Assembly: GCA_017312345.1 (NCBI GenBank)
Contig: BLAA01000001.1
Coordinates: forward strand, 992,001-1,056,000
DNA length: 64,000 nt
Source: Candidatus Denitrolinea symbiosum
Lineage (GTDB): Bacteria > Chloroflexota > Anaerolineae > Anaerolineales > Villigracilaceae
Direction: 5' to 3'
Every line of letters starts with the position of its first letter. Within the stretch, counting starts at the first letter, position 1. The notes beneath the pieces were generated by a model. It had not been told where the DNA came from. It searched no databases and saw only the letters and a list, made by a program, of their open reading frames with translations. This document shows, in pieces, positions 54,384 to 63,800 of the stretch. The position numbers and the translations under genes were made by a program.

Positions 54384-57300
54384 TTACGATCCTTTCAATG
54401 GGGCATAAACGTTATGAGGGGAGGACGCGGAATATTTTACTTCCCTAATCATTTGATAGGGGAATTGAATAGGAAACATGTCACTGGCGCGGGCGCATGT
54501 CTGTCCGTGATTTTCCCAGGCTTCCCAATATTCTTGACCGCGAGGCGCAATGAACTGTTTACATCCACAAAGATAAGCGCTCTTCCTATCTCTCATAAGA
54601 ACATATTTTGAGGAGAGATCAATCTCGATTTTTGTTCGGCTGTCCCAAAGGGCGACGAGAAGGCGCGGTCTTTCTTTACTTGGGAAGAATACCTCCTGGC
54701 GACCAGCGCGCTGTATTTCAATAATCTTTCCCCATCCTGCATCTGAATGTACCCAATATCCGACCCAGACAATATCGTTCGGAAGAGGATGCTTTCGGCT
54801 TAATTCCAGCAGAAGACGAGATCGTAACGGAGTGTCTTCTCGATTCAGCACTTCCTGCACTGCAAAGGATGGCTGCGCCGATAAAGCCTGCGCCGCGTCC
54901 GTTTCTGATAAATGCCCCGCCTGAATTTCCTGCCAAATGTATTCCACAGCTTGAGTATCCTGGCTCTGAATCAGAGTCTGTAATGCCTTATAAATAATAT
55001 TTGGGGCTTTTGCCATCTTCAGAACCAGCCATGCGCTCTCAGGCTTGATGGTCTTCGCCTCTTGAATCAACGCGAGATATTCCTGGATGAAATCTCCCTG
55101 ATGTGTTTGCAGTTTCTCCAAACTCTCGACGCGGAACATGTGCATCAGGAAGGCGCGGCGCGTATTCGGATCGCGCGAGGCAAGCCAGCGTTGAAATCCA
55201 AGCAGATGAAGCAGGCTGCCTTCGTTCCAATGGCTGACGCACCACTTGATCTCTTCATCTCGTTCCTGAATATGGTTTTGCGTATCGAAAATGCAAGCCT
55301 TCTCAGCATGAAGGACAAACGCGCGCGTTGGGCGAAGATGCAATTCCTGTTCGATTTGCGCTAGCCTCTCTTTGGGGTTGACCAGGTCCACAGAAATGGT
55401 GTTTTCGGGCGGATCTTTCGGCAGAGGCGGAGCATCATCGGGCGCCGCGGCGAGGAATTGGACTTTATACGAGGCAGGCGGCAAACTGATTTCGTCAGGC
55501 AGATCTACTCTCCACCAGCCAGCGGCTGGCATGTAATCGCTCGAAAATGCATCATCAGGCAGGCGAATTTCCACGGGATCAGCCCAGGGCTGCCAAAGTG
55601 ACCACAGGCGCAGGCGGCGGTGACGCAAGGGACGCGGTTCGTACCAGTGTATCCGCCAGTTGCCGCCATCCACCCATTCAAAATGACAGACGCGTACATC
55701 CAGTTCCTGGGTCAAACGCAAAATAGGAAGCGTAGTCAATAATTCACGCGAAGCATCGAGTAGTTCAAGCACAAAATCAAAGACCGATTGTTCGCCGTGC
55801 GCGCGCAAGGTATCGGAAAAACTATCCAGGCGAAACTCCAGGTAATGTCTGGCGCGTTCGATTTCCTGGCTTTCGGTAGAGTGGAGCGGCTCGGATTGCC
55901 CAGGTACTTTCAGATGCAAGGCAATCAACGGGGCTTTTTCCTCCATCAGCGGCAATTCCACACGTAAGCGCGGTGCATGACTTTGGAGCAATTGAGCCAG
56001 CGGAAGGCGCAGTGGATTGCTTTGCCATTCGAGTGCGGAAGCAGTATCCAATTGCAATGACCAACGCAGACGCGGGATTGCCAAGTTTAATGGGACGCGC
56101 ACCGCCTCAGGTTGTAACGGATATTCCAGCCCTAATTGTGCATGATCTGCATTTCTCTCTACTCGAACCTGCCAGCCGTTGGAGGCCCGCTGTACACTGA
56201 TATCGTCCTGCAAAGCCGTCAATCCACATTCTTTAGGGATATGGACATGAAAGAGAACCTCTTCTGCACCTTGTGGACCTGGCAAGTAATACGACCGCAA
56301 TCCTGTTATTTGGATGTCATGCCAAGTACGGAAAGGCAACACGATCTCCGTCCGTGCTGGTCCGAGCGCCAGAAGATGATATGTACCGATCGGTCTTTCA
56401 CCCAACCAACGACGCAGATCAAGCAGCGCACAGCCCTCTTCGATTTTTATCTGATATGGCAACTCCTTTGCCGTTCCCTCCCATTTGCCGCCTGGCTGTG
56501 CCGCATAATGCGATTCGAGTGTGAGATTCCAATCCTTTAAGTCGGCTTCGGGATGCTGCACATTGCGCAGCGGCAAACGCAACCACGGCGCTCCGAGGAA
56601 GAGCGTTTTCTCCTCCACAGGCAGGCTTTGAGGATGAACCGCCTGACCTTCCAATGTCGGTTCATAGACTGCGCTGACGGGAATTGGCGGACAAACATCC
56701 TCCCCGCCGCGGAGCAGACGAATCAGTCTCACATTCGTCATGTCCCACGCCTGCGCCTGCCAGGCATCCCAGGGTGAAGCAAAGGGATGTAACTCCTGCA
56801 CTTGCCGCGCGTCGCTTTCGAAATGGAGCGCAACATCTGAGGGGTAGAAGAGCCAGATCGTTTGGGCAGGCAGGCTGGGGGTCGCGGAACGAGGCGATCC
56901 ATCTTCCAGGCGAAATGCCAGCAGGGGCGTTGATCCCTCCGCTGGAAGTAATCGCAGGGAGTGTTTCAGGATGACCTTGTCCTCTTGTTTCTGGCAAATC
57001 AGACTGATCTGTACATGTTCTGCGGGTTCGGTAAGCAAGGATTCCGTTTCCTCGGTTTGCCATTCCTGCCCACTGCGCTTCGTGCGGACATTCTTCTCCT
57101 CTACCAATATTTCAATCCCGCCTTTCAGACAGCGGATATGCCAGAAATGCGGATTGCCCGCCTCTTCCAACGAAACAGGCTGAGAAGGGAGCAAGAGTCG
57201 AAATGCGGGTTCATACGGCTGGAAGAAGAGACGCGGCAAACGCCTGCGTTGGGATGGTTCAGGGGGATTTTGCAGATAATTCTCGAACGCTTGCAGAACG

Positions 57301-57965
57301 TAGGGACGCAAGCCCAGTTGTTCTGCTGAAGGCAGGGGTTCGCCTTGAATTGCCTGGCGCGCCATTTGGCGGCACTTATTGAAGAAGCGCAGCGCAGGCT
57401 CCCCTCCATGTTGGAAGAAATGTTGCACGATGTCGTCTACGAATAATTCCACAGTGGAACGATCTAGCAGACTCGTAAGCGCGGATGAATCGTCCAACCC
57501 CGAAAAACGCGGGTTTTGAACGCTGGGAAGCAGGATGTGTTTGAAGAAATCGGGCAGAGAAAAGACAGGAATTCCACCATGCAAACGGATCGGCGTAACA
57601 TACTTCAACCCCGATATGCCCTGAAATGTACGGAAGCCATGACTTTCCACAATCTCAAGGAAAGATTCTCCCCAGTGATGGTTATGTAAATGGCTTTCGC
57701 TATCGAGCCCAACTGATTCAGCGACCTTTTGCCAGAAAGCACGCTCATCATTGAGTGCGGCTTTGAAAGCCAGATAGGTCACAAATACGGCCGGATAGTT
57801 TTGTTGTAAACGACGTGTGGCTTCGGCGATACCGTGCCTATTGATAAAATCTTCCAGAGCCTTTTCCAACTCTGCATATTCCGCCTGGTTGAGCGGAATC
57901 TCCGCCAGCAATTCAATTTGAGAGAGATATGGGCGAAAGCGGTTTTCCCAATCTTGAAGGTGCAT
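54384..57965 (-). CDS. 1193-aa unknown defence-island protein
   Basis: No recognised family. The N-terminal 280 residues are helical and end in PEPSQRRRLPRLFF. The long middle is beta-rich with many Pro/Trp and could be several Ig-like or jelly-roll modules. The C-terminal 250 residues are helical, followed by a Cys/Lys-rich end (YLCGCKQFIAP). No nuclease, phosphatase (PglZ), PLD or ATPase motif was found. AGGAG at 9 nt precedes ATG 57965. It is placed between methylase and helicase genes in one operon. It is a candidate scaffold or targeting subunit unique to this type of island. Confidence 0.75.
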   Translation of the reverse strand: MHLQDWENRFRPYLSQIELLAEIPLNQAEYAELEKALEDFINRHGIAEATRRLQQNYPAVFVTYLAFKAALNDERAFWQKVAESVGLDSESHLHNHHWGESFLEIVESHGFRTFQGISGLKYVTPIRLHGGIPVFSLPDFFKHILLPSVQNPRFSGLDDSSALTSLLDRSTVELFVDDIVQHFFQHGGEPALRFFNKCRQMARQAIQGEPLPSAEQLGLRPYVLQAFENYLQNPPEPSQRRRLPRLFFQPYEPAFRLLLPSQPVSLEEAGNPHFWHIRCLKGGIEILVEEKNVRTKRSGQEWQTEETESLLTEPAEHVQISLICQKQEDKVILKHSLRLLPAEGSTPLLAFRLEDGSPRSATPSLPAQTIWLFYPSDVALHFESDARQVQELHPFASPWDAWQAQAWDMTNVRLIRLLRGGEDVCPPIPVSAVYEPTLEGQAVHPQSLPVEEKTLFLGAPWLRLPLRNVQHPEADLKDWNLTLESHYAAQPGGKWEGTAKELPYQIKIEEGCALLDLRRWLGERPIGTYHLLALGPARTEIVLPFRTWHDIQITGLRSYYLPGPQGAEEVLFHVHIPKECGLTALQDDISVQRASNGWQVRVERNADHAQLGLEYPLQPEAVRVPLNLAIPRLRWSLQLDTASALEWQSNPLRLPLAQLLQSHAPRLRVELPLMEEKAPLIALHLKVPGQSEPLHSTESQEIERARHYLEFRLDSFSDTLRAHGEQSVFDFVLELLDASRELLTTLPILRLTQELDVRVCHFEWVDGGNWRIHWYEPRPLRHRRLRLWSLWQPWADPVEIRLPDDAFSSDYMPAAGWWRVDLPDEISLPPASYKVQFLAAAPDDAPPLPKDPPENTISVDLVNPKERLAQIEQELHLRPTRAFVLHAEKACIFDTQNHIQERDEEIKWCVSHWNEGSLLHLLGFQRWLASRDPNTRRAFLMHMFRVESLEKLQTHQGDFIQEYLALIQEAKTIKPESAWLVLKMAKAPNIIYKALQTLIQSQDTQAVEYIWQEIQAGHLSETDAAQALSAQPSFAVQEVLNREDTPLRSRLLLELSRKHPLPNDIVWVGYWVHSDAGWGKIIEIQRAGRQEVFFPSKERPRLLVALWDSRTKIEIDLSSKYVLMRDRKSAYLCGCKQFIAPRGQEYWEAWENHGQTCARASDMFPIQFPYQMIREVKYSASSPHNVYAPLKGS

Positions 57966-58024
57966 GAATCTTGCTCCTGGAGAGACCCTAAAGGTTTCTG
58001 GAAAACCTTTGGAACTGGTTTTCC

Positions 58025-60784
58025 CTAAAACAATTTCTCCTGTTTCGGCAACGCGTCGGCGCGCAGACGGGCGTTATCGGCATACATCATCAATTGCGGA
58101 TCATCCTCGAAGACGCGCGCAGGGAGACGCTCCGCGACCTGGACGATGGTGACATACTCGCGTTCTTTCCAGGCGCGGCTGAATCCTGCGCGGATCGCCT
58201 CAAGACGAAAAGTTTTTAGCCGCCCCTTGCCTTTGAGATATAGGGCAAACTCGCGCAGGAGACCCTTCTCGCGCAATGCCTGCATGTCGCTCTCTTTGCC
58301 AGGATCGGGCAAATACCAGCGATCCGTATCGTCTTTCAGGAAATTTTCTTCCAAGATGTCGCGCAGTTCAGGCATGGACTCGTATGAAACCTGGTGCAGT
58401 TCCTTTTTGAATTTGTTCGCCAACTCCGAATAGGTCTGCGGACCATCGCCCTGCTCAGAATCGAGTTGACGGCGCAGCCACTGGATTGCGCTCTTCTCGT
58501 CGGTGATGAATAGTGGCAACTGCTCGACGCGTTCCGCCTGCAAGCGCAGACGGTCATACTTTGCTGCCTGCGGGAAGGTGAAGAACATGCCATCGCGTTC
58601 GGCGAAACGTTCTTTCAAGCCTTGATAAAACTCAGGCGCGGAAAGCGGCACGGACAACCCGCGCTGGATGTGATACGCCACCATGCGGTCATAGAGGAGG
58701 TAAGGTGCGCGCTCTTCGATGAACTCGATGAGATGGTCTCCTTTGAGCGTTGGCGGAGCGACGTGCTCCAAATGCTGGCTAATGAATTCCCATGCCCCGC
58801 GTACACTGCCGTTTTCAGCAATAAATTTTTGCTCGAATTCCGCCGCGGGCTTGTAAGCAGAGATGATCAGGTCTTGCTTGACCGCGCTGGTGGTTGTGAC
58901 TTGTTTGAATGTGCCTTGCTTTTTATCCAGCGTGCGAACATCCGCAATCATAAAGCCCGCCCGTAACAAGGCTTCGAGAATGCTGTTCCAAACGGCATTC
59001 TGTGAGTTATGAAACTCAACCGTCATCCAGCGATTGGGTTTGAGAACGCGGTAAAACTCACGAAAACAAGACTCCATCAATGCCTGATATTCAGGCAAAC
59101 CCTTGCGCTGAGTTTTGTTCACTACCGCTTCGGGTTCGTTGTTCGTAAATACGCCCAGCCAGGCTTCCCATAGGAAGTTGAGTTCGGAATACATCAAATT
59201 GCCACCGAATGGTGGATCAACGAAAACATAATCAACAAAATTGCTATTCAGATTTGCGCTTTCTGAAGAATTCGCACCAATCAAGGCATCCAATCTATTA
59301 TTTTGCAATTCAATTAATGCTTGAGAAATAAACTGAACGTTTCGTTGGAAAGAAAGGAATACGTTTGGTGGAGTTATGATGCTTGCAACATACAGAGTCC
59401 CCGATAAAGGTCCTCCACCTTTCTTATCGGCTCTGAAGCGGCGCAATTTAGAAGCATAAGGAATGATCGCTGTAAATACCAGTTTCAGTGCTTGCTTGGT
59501 ACGAAAATCATCCTCTTTACTGATCTTGCTCCATAATGTCGCCAGCGCCCATAGATTGCAGCGGGTGTAGAAGTGGTGGGCGTGTGTAATGCCAGCATGA
59601 ACTCCCGCACGCCACGTATCTCCCCAATTGTCGCCTTTGAACATCATGGGTGTAGTAGGAAAAGGATAAGGAATATCGCTGTTCTCGATCTTCTCGATGA
59701 GCGCCAGGTCATGTTCATCAGGGCGTTTTTCGTGGCGTTTTTTGCCTACTGAATAATTGATCAGCACGGGCACTTGCTTTGCCATGCGCACGGTCTGCCC
59801 CAGGGCGCGGTCATATTTGGTCTCGAAGGCGCGCTCGGCGCGCTGGGTGCGGCTCTCCTTGCGCGGGCTTTTGCTCAGGCGGGTACGGCAGGAGGGGCAG
59901 TCCCAATCCTCGCGCACACTCCCTTTTTTGTGATCCACTGCCACGTTCCAGAAGATCATCTCCGTCCCGCAGGATGGGCAGAGGAAAACATCTGACCAAA
60001 CAGTGTAATTGATTTTGCCTTTGACACGCTCTCCCTCACCCCTGTCCCCTCTCCCAGAGGGAGAGGGGGAAGCATGCCACGTTTCATACATCCAGCCGCA
60101 TTCCTTTTCCACCTCTGCCAGAATGCGTTTGGCTTCGCGTTCGAAGGCGCGTGCATCTACAGGTGTGTTGTAGTTATAGGCAATGAAGGTCGCGGCGGGA
60201 GAGAGATCAATCAACACCGCTTTGCGCGCCCCCAACCGCGAGATGGGCTTATCTCCATCCCAGATCACGCCTTCTTCATCCACGCGGTAACCAAGGCTTT
60301 CCACGGTTTTCTTGTCGCCGCATAATTGCGCCGCGACGCCTGTCATGCCCGTGCCGCAAAAGCCGTCCAGCACCACGTCGCCAGGGTCGGTGTAATGCAG
60401 AATGTAACGCATGATCGCTTTGTGCGGGACCTTGGTATGGTAAGAGTGCGCATTGTAGATCGGGTCGTTCTTGCCTTCAGACACATCCGAGGCGAAGGGA
60501 TCGCGGTGATATGCCCTCACCCCTAACCCCTCTCCCGAAGGGAGAGGGGGACGTTCCCGTTCCCATTTCTCGATGATTTCAGCCAGAAAGGGATTCGGGC
60601 AGGCAGTGTAATAGGGCGGGTCGGAGAGCGCCAGAATCGCTTCGTCGCTGGCTTTCGGGAAACCTGGTGTCTTCCGAAATTCAGGATCCTGTAAACGCAG
60701 GCGCAGTTTTTCCAACCAGACTCGGCGTTCTTCTTCGTTGCGTTGAGGAACGGTCTTTTCGGTAAGCAGATCCAGTTGAGGCAT
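58025..60784 (-). CDS. DUF1156-like (PglX-I type) DNA methyltransferase
   Basis: 919 aa from ATG 60784 with GGAG at 6 nt (TTG 60805 is a poorer option). An N-terminal SDPPYYTACP precedes SAM motif I LDGFCGTGMTGVAA at about 137-150. A zinc ribbon (CPSCGTEM ... CPSCRTR) lies at about 265-300 and motif IV VDPPFGGN near 522-529. This split layout matches large defence-associated DNA adenine methylases of the DUF1156/PglX type. It would mark self DNA for the island. Two GC-rich palindromes are inserted in frame at residues of about 78-90 and 238-251. Confidence 0.82.
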   Translation of the reverse strand: MPQLDLLTEKTVPQRNEEERRVWLEKLRLRLQDPEFRKTPGFPKASDEAILALSDPPYYTACPNPFLAEIIEKWERERPPLPSGEGLGVRAYHRDPFASDVSEGKNDPIYNAHSYHTKVPHKAIMRYILHYTDPGDVVLDGFCGTGMTGVAAQLCGDKKTVESLGYRVDEEGVIWDGDKPISRLGARKAVLIDLSPAATFIAYNYNTPVDARAFEREAKRILAEVEKECGWMYETWHASPSPSGRGDRGEGERVKGKINYTVWSDVFLCPSCGTEMIFWNVAVDHKKGSVREDWDCPSCRTRLSKSPRKESRTQRAERAFETKYDRALGQTVRMAKQVPVLINYSVGKKRHEKRPDEHDLALIEKIENSDIPYPFPTTPMMFKGDNWGDTWRAGVHAGITHAHHFYTRCNLWALATLWSKISKEDDFRTKQALKLVFTAIIPYASKLRRFRADKKGGGPLSGTLYVASIITPPNVFLSFQRNVQFISQALIELQNNRLDALIGANSSESANLNSNFVDYVFVDPPFGGNLMYSELNFLWEAWLGVFTNNEPEAVVNKTQRKGLPEYQALMESCFREFYRVLKPNRWMTVEFHNSQNAVWNSILEALLRAGFMIADVRTLDKKQGTFKQVTTTSAVKQDLIISAYKPAAEFEQKFIAENGSVRGAWEFISQHLEHVAPPTLKGDHLIEFIEERAPYLLYDRMVAYHIQRGLSVPLSAPEFYQGLKERFAERDGMFFTFPQAAKYDRLRLQAERVEQLPLFITDEKSAIQWLRRQLDSEQGDGPQTYSELANKFKKELHQVSYESMPELRDILEENFLKDDTDRWYLPDPGKESDMQALREKGLLREFALYLKGKGRLKTFRLEAIRAGFSRAWKEREYVTIVQVAERLPARVFEDDPQLMMYADNARLRADALPKQEKLF
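60030..60070. repeat. palindromic repeat inserted in the methylase ORF (copy 2)
   Basis: CCCTCACCCCTGTCCCCTCT followed by CCCAGAGGGAGAGGGGG. Same type as the copy at 60514. It is translated as HASPSPSGRGDRGEG in the methylase frame; the frame is preserved. Confidence 0.75.
60514..60550. repeat. palindromic repeat inserted in the methylase ORF (copy 1)
   Basis: CCCTCACCCCTAACCCCTCT followed by CCCGAAGGGAGAGGGGG. It is translated as PPLPSGEGLGVRA. This CCCTCACCCC..CCCCTCTCCC type is known to me as a dispersed repeat in several bacterial groups. Confidence 0.75.
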
Positions 60785-60821
60785 GAGGTCTCCGATTAAA
60801 TTCAACTCATCATCATTTCAG

Positions 60822-60893
60822 ATGTCATTGCGAGTGGAGCGAAGCAATCCCCTCTTGGGCATAACGATTGCTTCTCGAAGATCGCAATGACAT
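60822..60893. repeat. TCATTGCGAG-type palindromic repeat (REP/MITE-like)
   Basis: ATGTCATTGCGA (60822-60833) pairs with TCGCAATGACAT (60882-60893), with inner GAAGCAATC / GATTGCTTC arms. It fills the 115-bp gap between the DUF6079 and methylase genes of the island. Confidence 0.75.
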
Positions 60894-60899
60894 GATTAC

Positions 60900-63800
60900 C
60901 TACCAATCCAATTCAATCCGAATCTTGTCGCGCTTCTTGTCGCCCAGTTGTTTCTGCAAAAGCGTATCCAGGCGTTGGTACAGTTCTTCCACGGTGCAGG
61001 GCATCCCAGCCTGTGTGAGCGCCAGCAGGAACTCAGTGCCATTCAGCACGACTTTCTCCAATCCCTGCAGAGCATCGTTCACTGATTGAACGAAAATCTG
61101 GGAAACGCTGACGGGCAACTTCCCATCGCGAATGAACGATTGGATTTGTTCCCGATAAGGTGATTTAAGCAAAGCGACATCCTCGCTGACCTCGGGCTTT
61201 TGCAGTTCCTCGCGCAGGCGCGTCACCCAGGATGTGTGCAGGCGATCCAGTTCCTGAAGAACGGTATCCAATGTCTCATGCACAGACTTCCTCCCGCCTT
61301 CCGCGCGCGGGTCGAAGCCGCAATGTGGACATTCGGTATGCTCGCGCAAGTCGTCTTTAGTCAAGACGGGACAGGCGCGTAACGAATCGTTGAAAGTCTG
61401 TTGCAGTCGGCGAAATTCACTCTCTGGCAAAATCGAAACCTCCTGCAACGCCAGCAATTGCCTCCAGCGTGGGTCCTGCGTGAGAGAACGTTTGCGCTCA
61501 TCGCCTGCTCGATCCAACCGCGCGCTCTGGTGAAGTTGCAGGTAGGCGTCCATGTAGGCGGAGCGCAGGTTGCTCAATCCGCCGTTTAAGCGGGAATAAA
61601 GCGAAGGGTCGGAACGCGTTTTGGGATCGCGGAGCCAGCGGATTTGTTCTTGCCTGAGGCGGTTCGCTTCCGCCTGCCAGGGATGACTCGCGGGCAGTCG
61701 TAACTCCGCGCGGGTGACGTAATTCAGATGAGGCTGTAACGCCTGGAGCAATTCCCGCATCTGACTCAGTCTTTGCAGGGTCTCGCGTCCCTTGAGTTTG
61801 GCGCGCACCTCCGAGACGCTCAACCCAAACTGCCGCAAACGTCCAGGCGTGTTCAGACGCTCCAACGCTTGAAGCAGATCACGGTAGCCTTCCAGTTCCT
61901 TCCGCCATTGTTGGCTCTCTTCAGCCGACAAAATCATTTCGCCCAAATACCGCAATCCCTCGCGCAGGTTGTCGAGCGCCATTGCCAGGCGCGGCAGTTC
62001 GCTCTCTGCCAAACGACTTACATCCTGCGCGGCGCGTTCATGTTGCGACGAATCACTCACCCATTCCACGGGCAATCCCAGTCCCTCGAACAAGGCTTTG
62101 AGCGATTGTTCTGGCACAGGCTTGGGACGGGCGATAGTGGAAAAATGCGTGAGGTCGTTCACCTCGATCCGCGCCACCTCATCCAGGTCGTCGGAGGTGA
62201 AAGTGCGCCCCATCCATGTCAGGGTGATTTCGCCCTGGCGAAGAAGCGCGGCAAGAACCACCATCAACAATTCGGGTTCGAGATTGAAGGTCAATTCGCG
62301 TTCGCGACGCGGATCCACGCCGATCAATTCCTTTCGATTCAAGACGCGCCCTGCGCCGAGCGCCTCCAGCCTGGATAAGATGGCTGAGGCATATTTCGAT
62401 TCCGCGCCAGTGTATGCGGGCTGACCCTCCCCAATGCGAATCAACTCCAACCCTTCGAGAATACTCTGCGCCTGTTGGTTGAGCGGTCCGCCTGCCAGCG
62501 CGCGCAACGCTGCCTGACACGCCTGTGGCAGGGAGAGTTGGGTCAATTGAATGCGACCGAACGATGGATAGTCGCGATACTTCTTTTGAAAGTAATTATT
62601 CAAAATCGCTGAGGTCAATTGATAGACCTGGTCGCGCAGACTGGATTCGGCTCTTGCCAGACGATACTCCCCCCAACTCTCTGCAACGTTGTGACTCGAT
62701 TTGCCATATCGAACATCGAAGGCGTGAGCGAAATTCTCGCGCAGCCAGCGCGTAATCGTGCTCAGGAACTGGTCGGCTTTGCGTTCATATTGAGTCTTGT
62801 TGCTTCCAGAAGAGATTGCCGCCATCTCGCGCGCTCCTGCGTACAACCGCAGATTCTGGTGAAAGAGGTCATCGGGCGCATGCAACAGAAAAAAGACCTC
62901 ATCATCCTTCGGCGCATCTTTCTTGCCGTTTTGCTTGAACAGGCTGAGAAAGTGAATATAGAAATCCCGTTCGGGTTGGGTGTGAGAACGTTCATCCCGC
63001 GCGCCCAAAAAGACATAACCATCGCGCGTCATCCCATGCCCAGACCAGGGAATCTCAGTCTGCCAGATACGGAACCCAGGGCGGTATGTGCTTTCGCTCA
63101 ATTCCAAAATTCGCCTCAAGGCGTCGAAGTAATAGCGATCTAGCACCTCTTCCTCGAGGACCGCCGCCCGCTGTTCGATCAACGCGTCGAAATCCACATC
63201 CTTGTCGAGATCGAGATAGTATTGGTCGTTCTCTCGGTTGTGGGAAATAAACTGACCACTTACCGCGCGCGAGATTTCCTGCAAGACGCTTTCGACACTT
63301 GTCAGAAGAAACGCTGCATCTGCTTCGGGAATCGGCAAATACAAACACAAACGATCCCGCAGTTCCTTGGGCGTCAATCCAATTGGAGCGCGGAGATCGC
63401 CCGTCGTCAGGCGGTGCAGGGAAAGTGCGTGAACAACACGTAATGCCGCATCCCGATAAATCGGCGACATCGCGTTCTTGATTCGTTCTTCCAACACCTG
63501 GCTTTTGTCCATCACCTCGCGGATTTCAGGCGTGCTTCGATAGGAAGGGTCCTCCTGAATCAAACGCCAAAAAGCATCGAAGGAAAGCAGTCCGACTTGG
63601 TCCTGAGGCACGTCGTCATTGAGAATTCGGCGCATCTCTTGACTGATGGCTTTGAGCGCCTGGCGCTTCTCAATGACTGTCACACGCTCGAACATTTCCA
63701 AATACGCGGGGTGGACTGGGAAGAGTTCGATGAACTCATCCATCCGTTCCGCCATCAGTTCATAGAGTGATGAGAACTTTTCCAGATAAGTGCGGATTCG

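Noticed and set aside
54384..57965. PglZ identity for the 1193-aa protein
   Set aside because: No alkaline-phosphatase-type metal motifs and a beta-rich centre; not supported.
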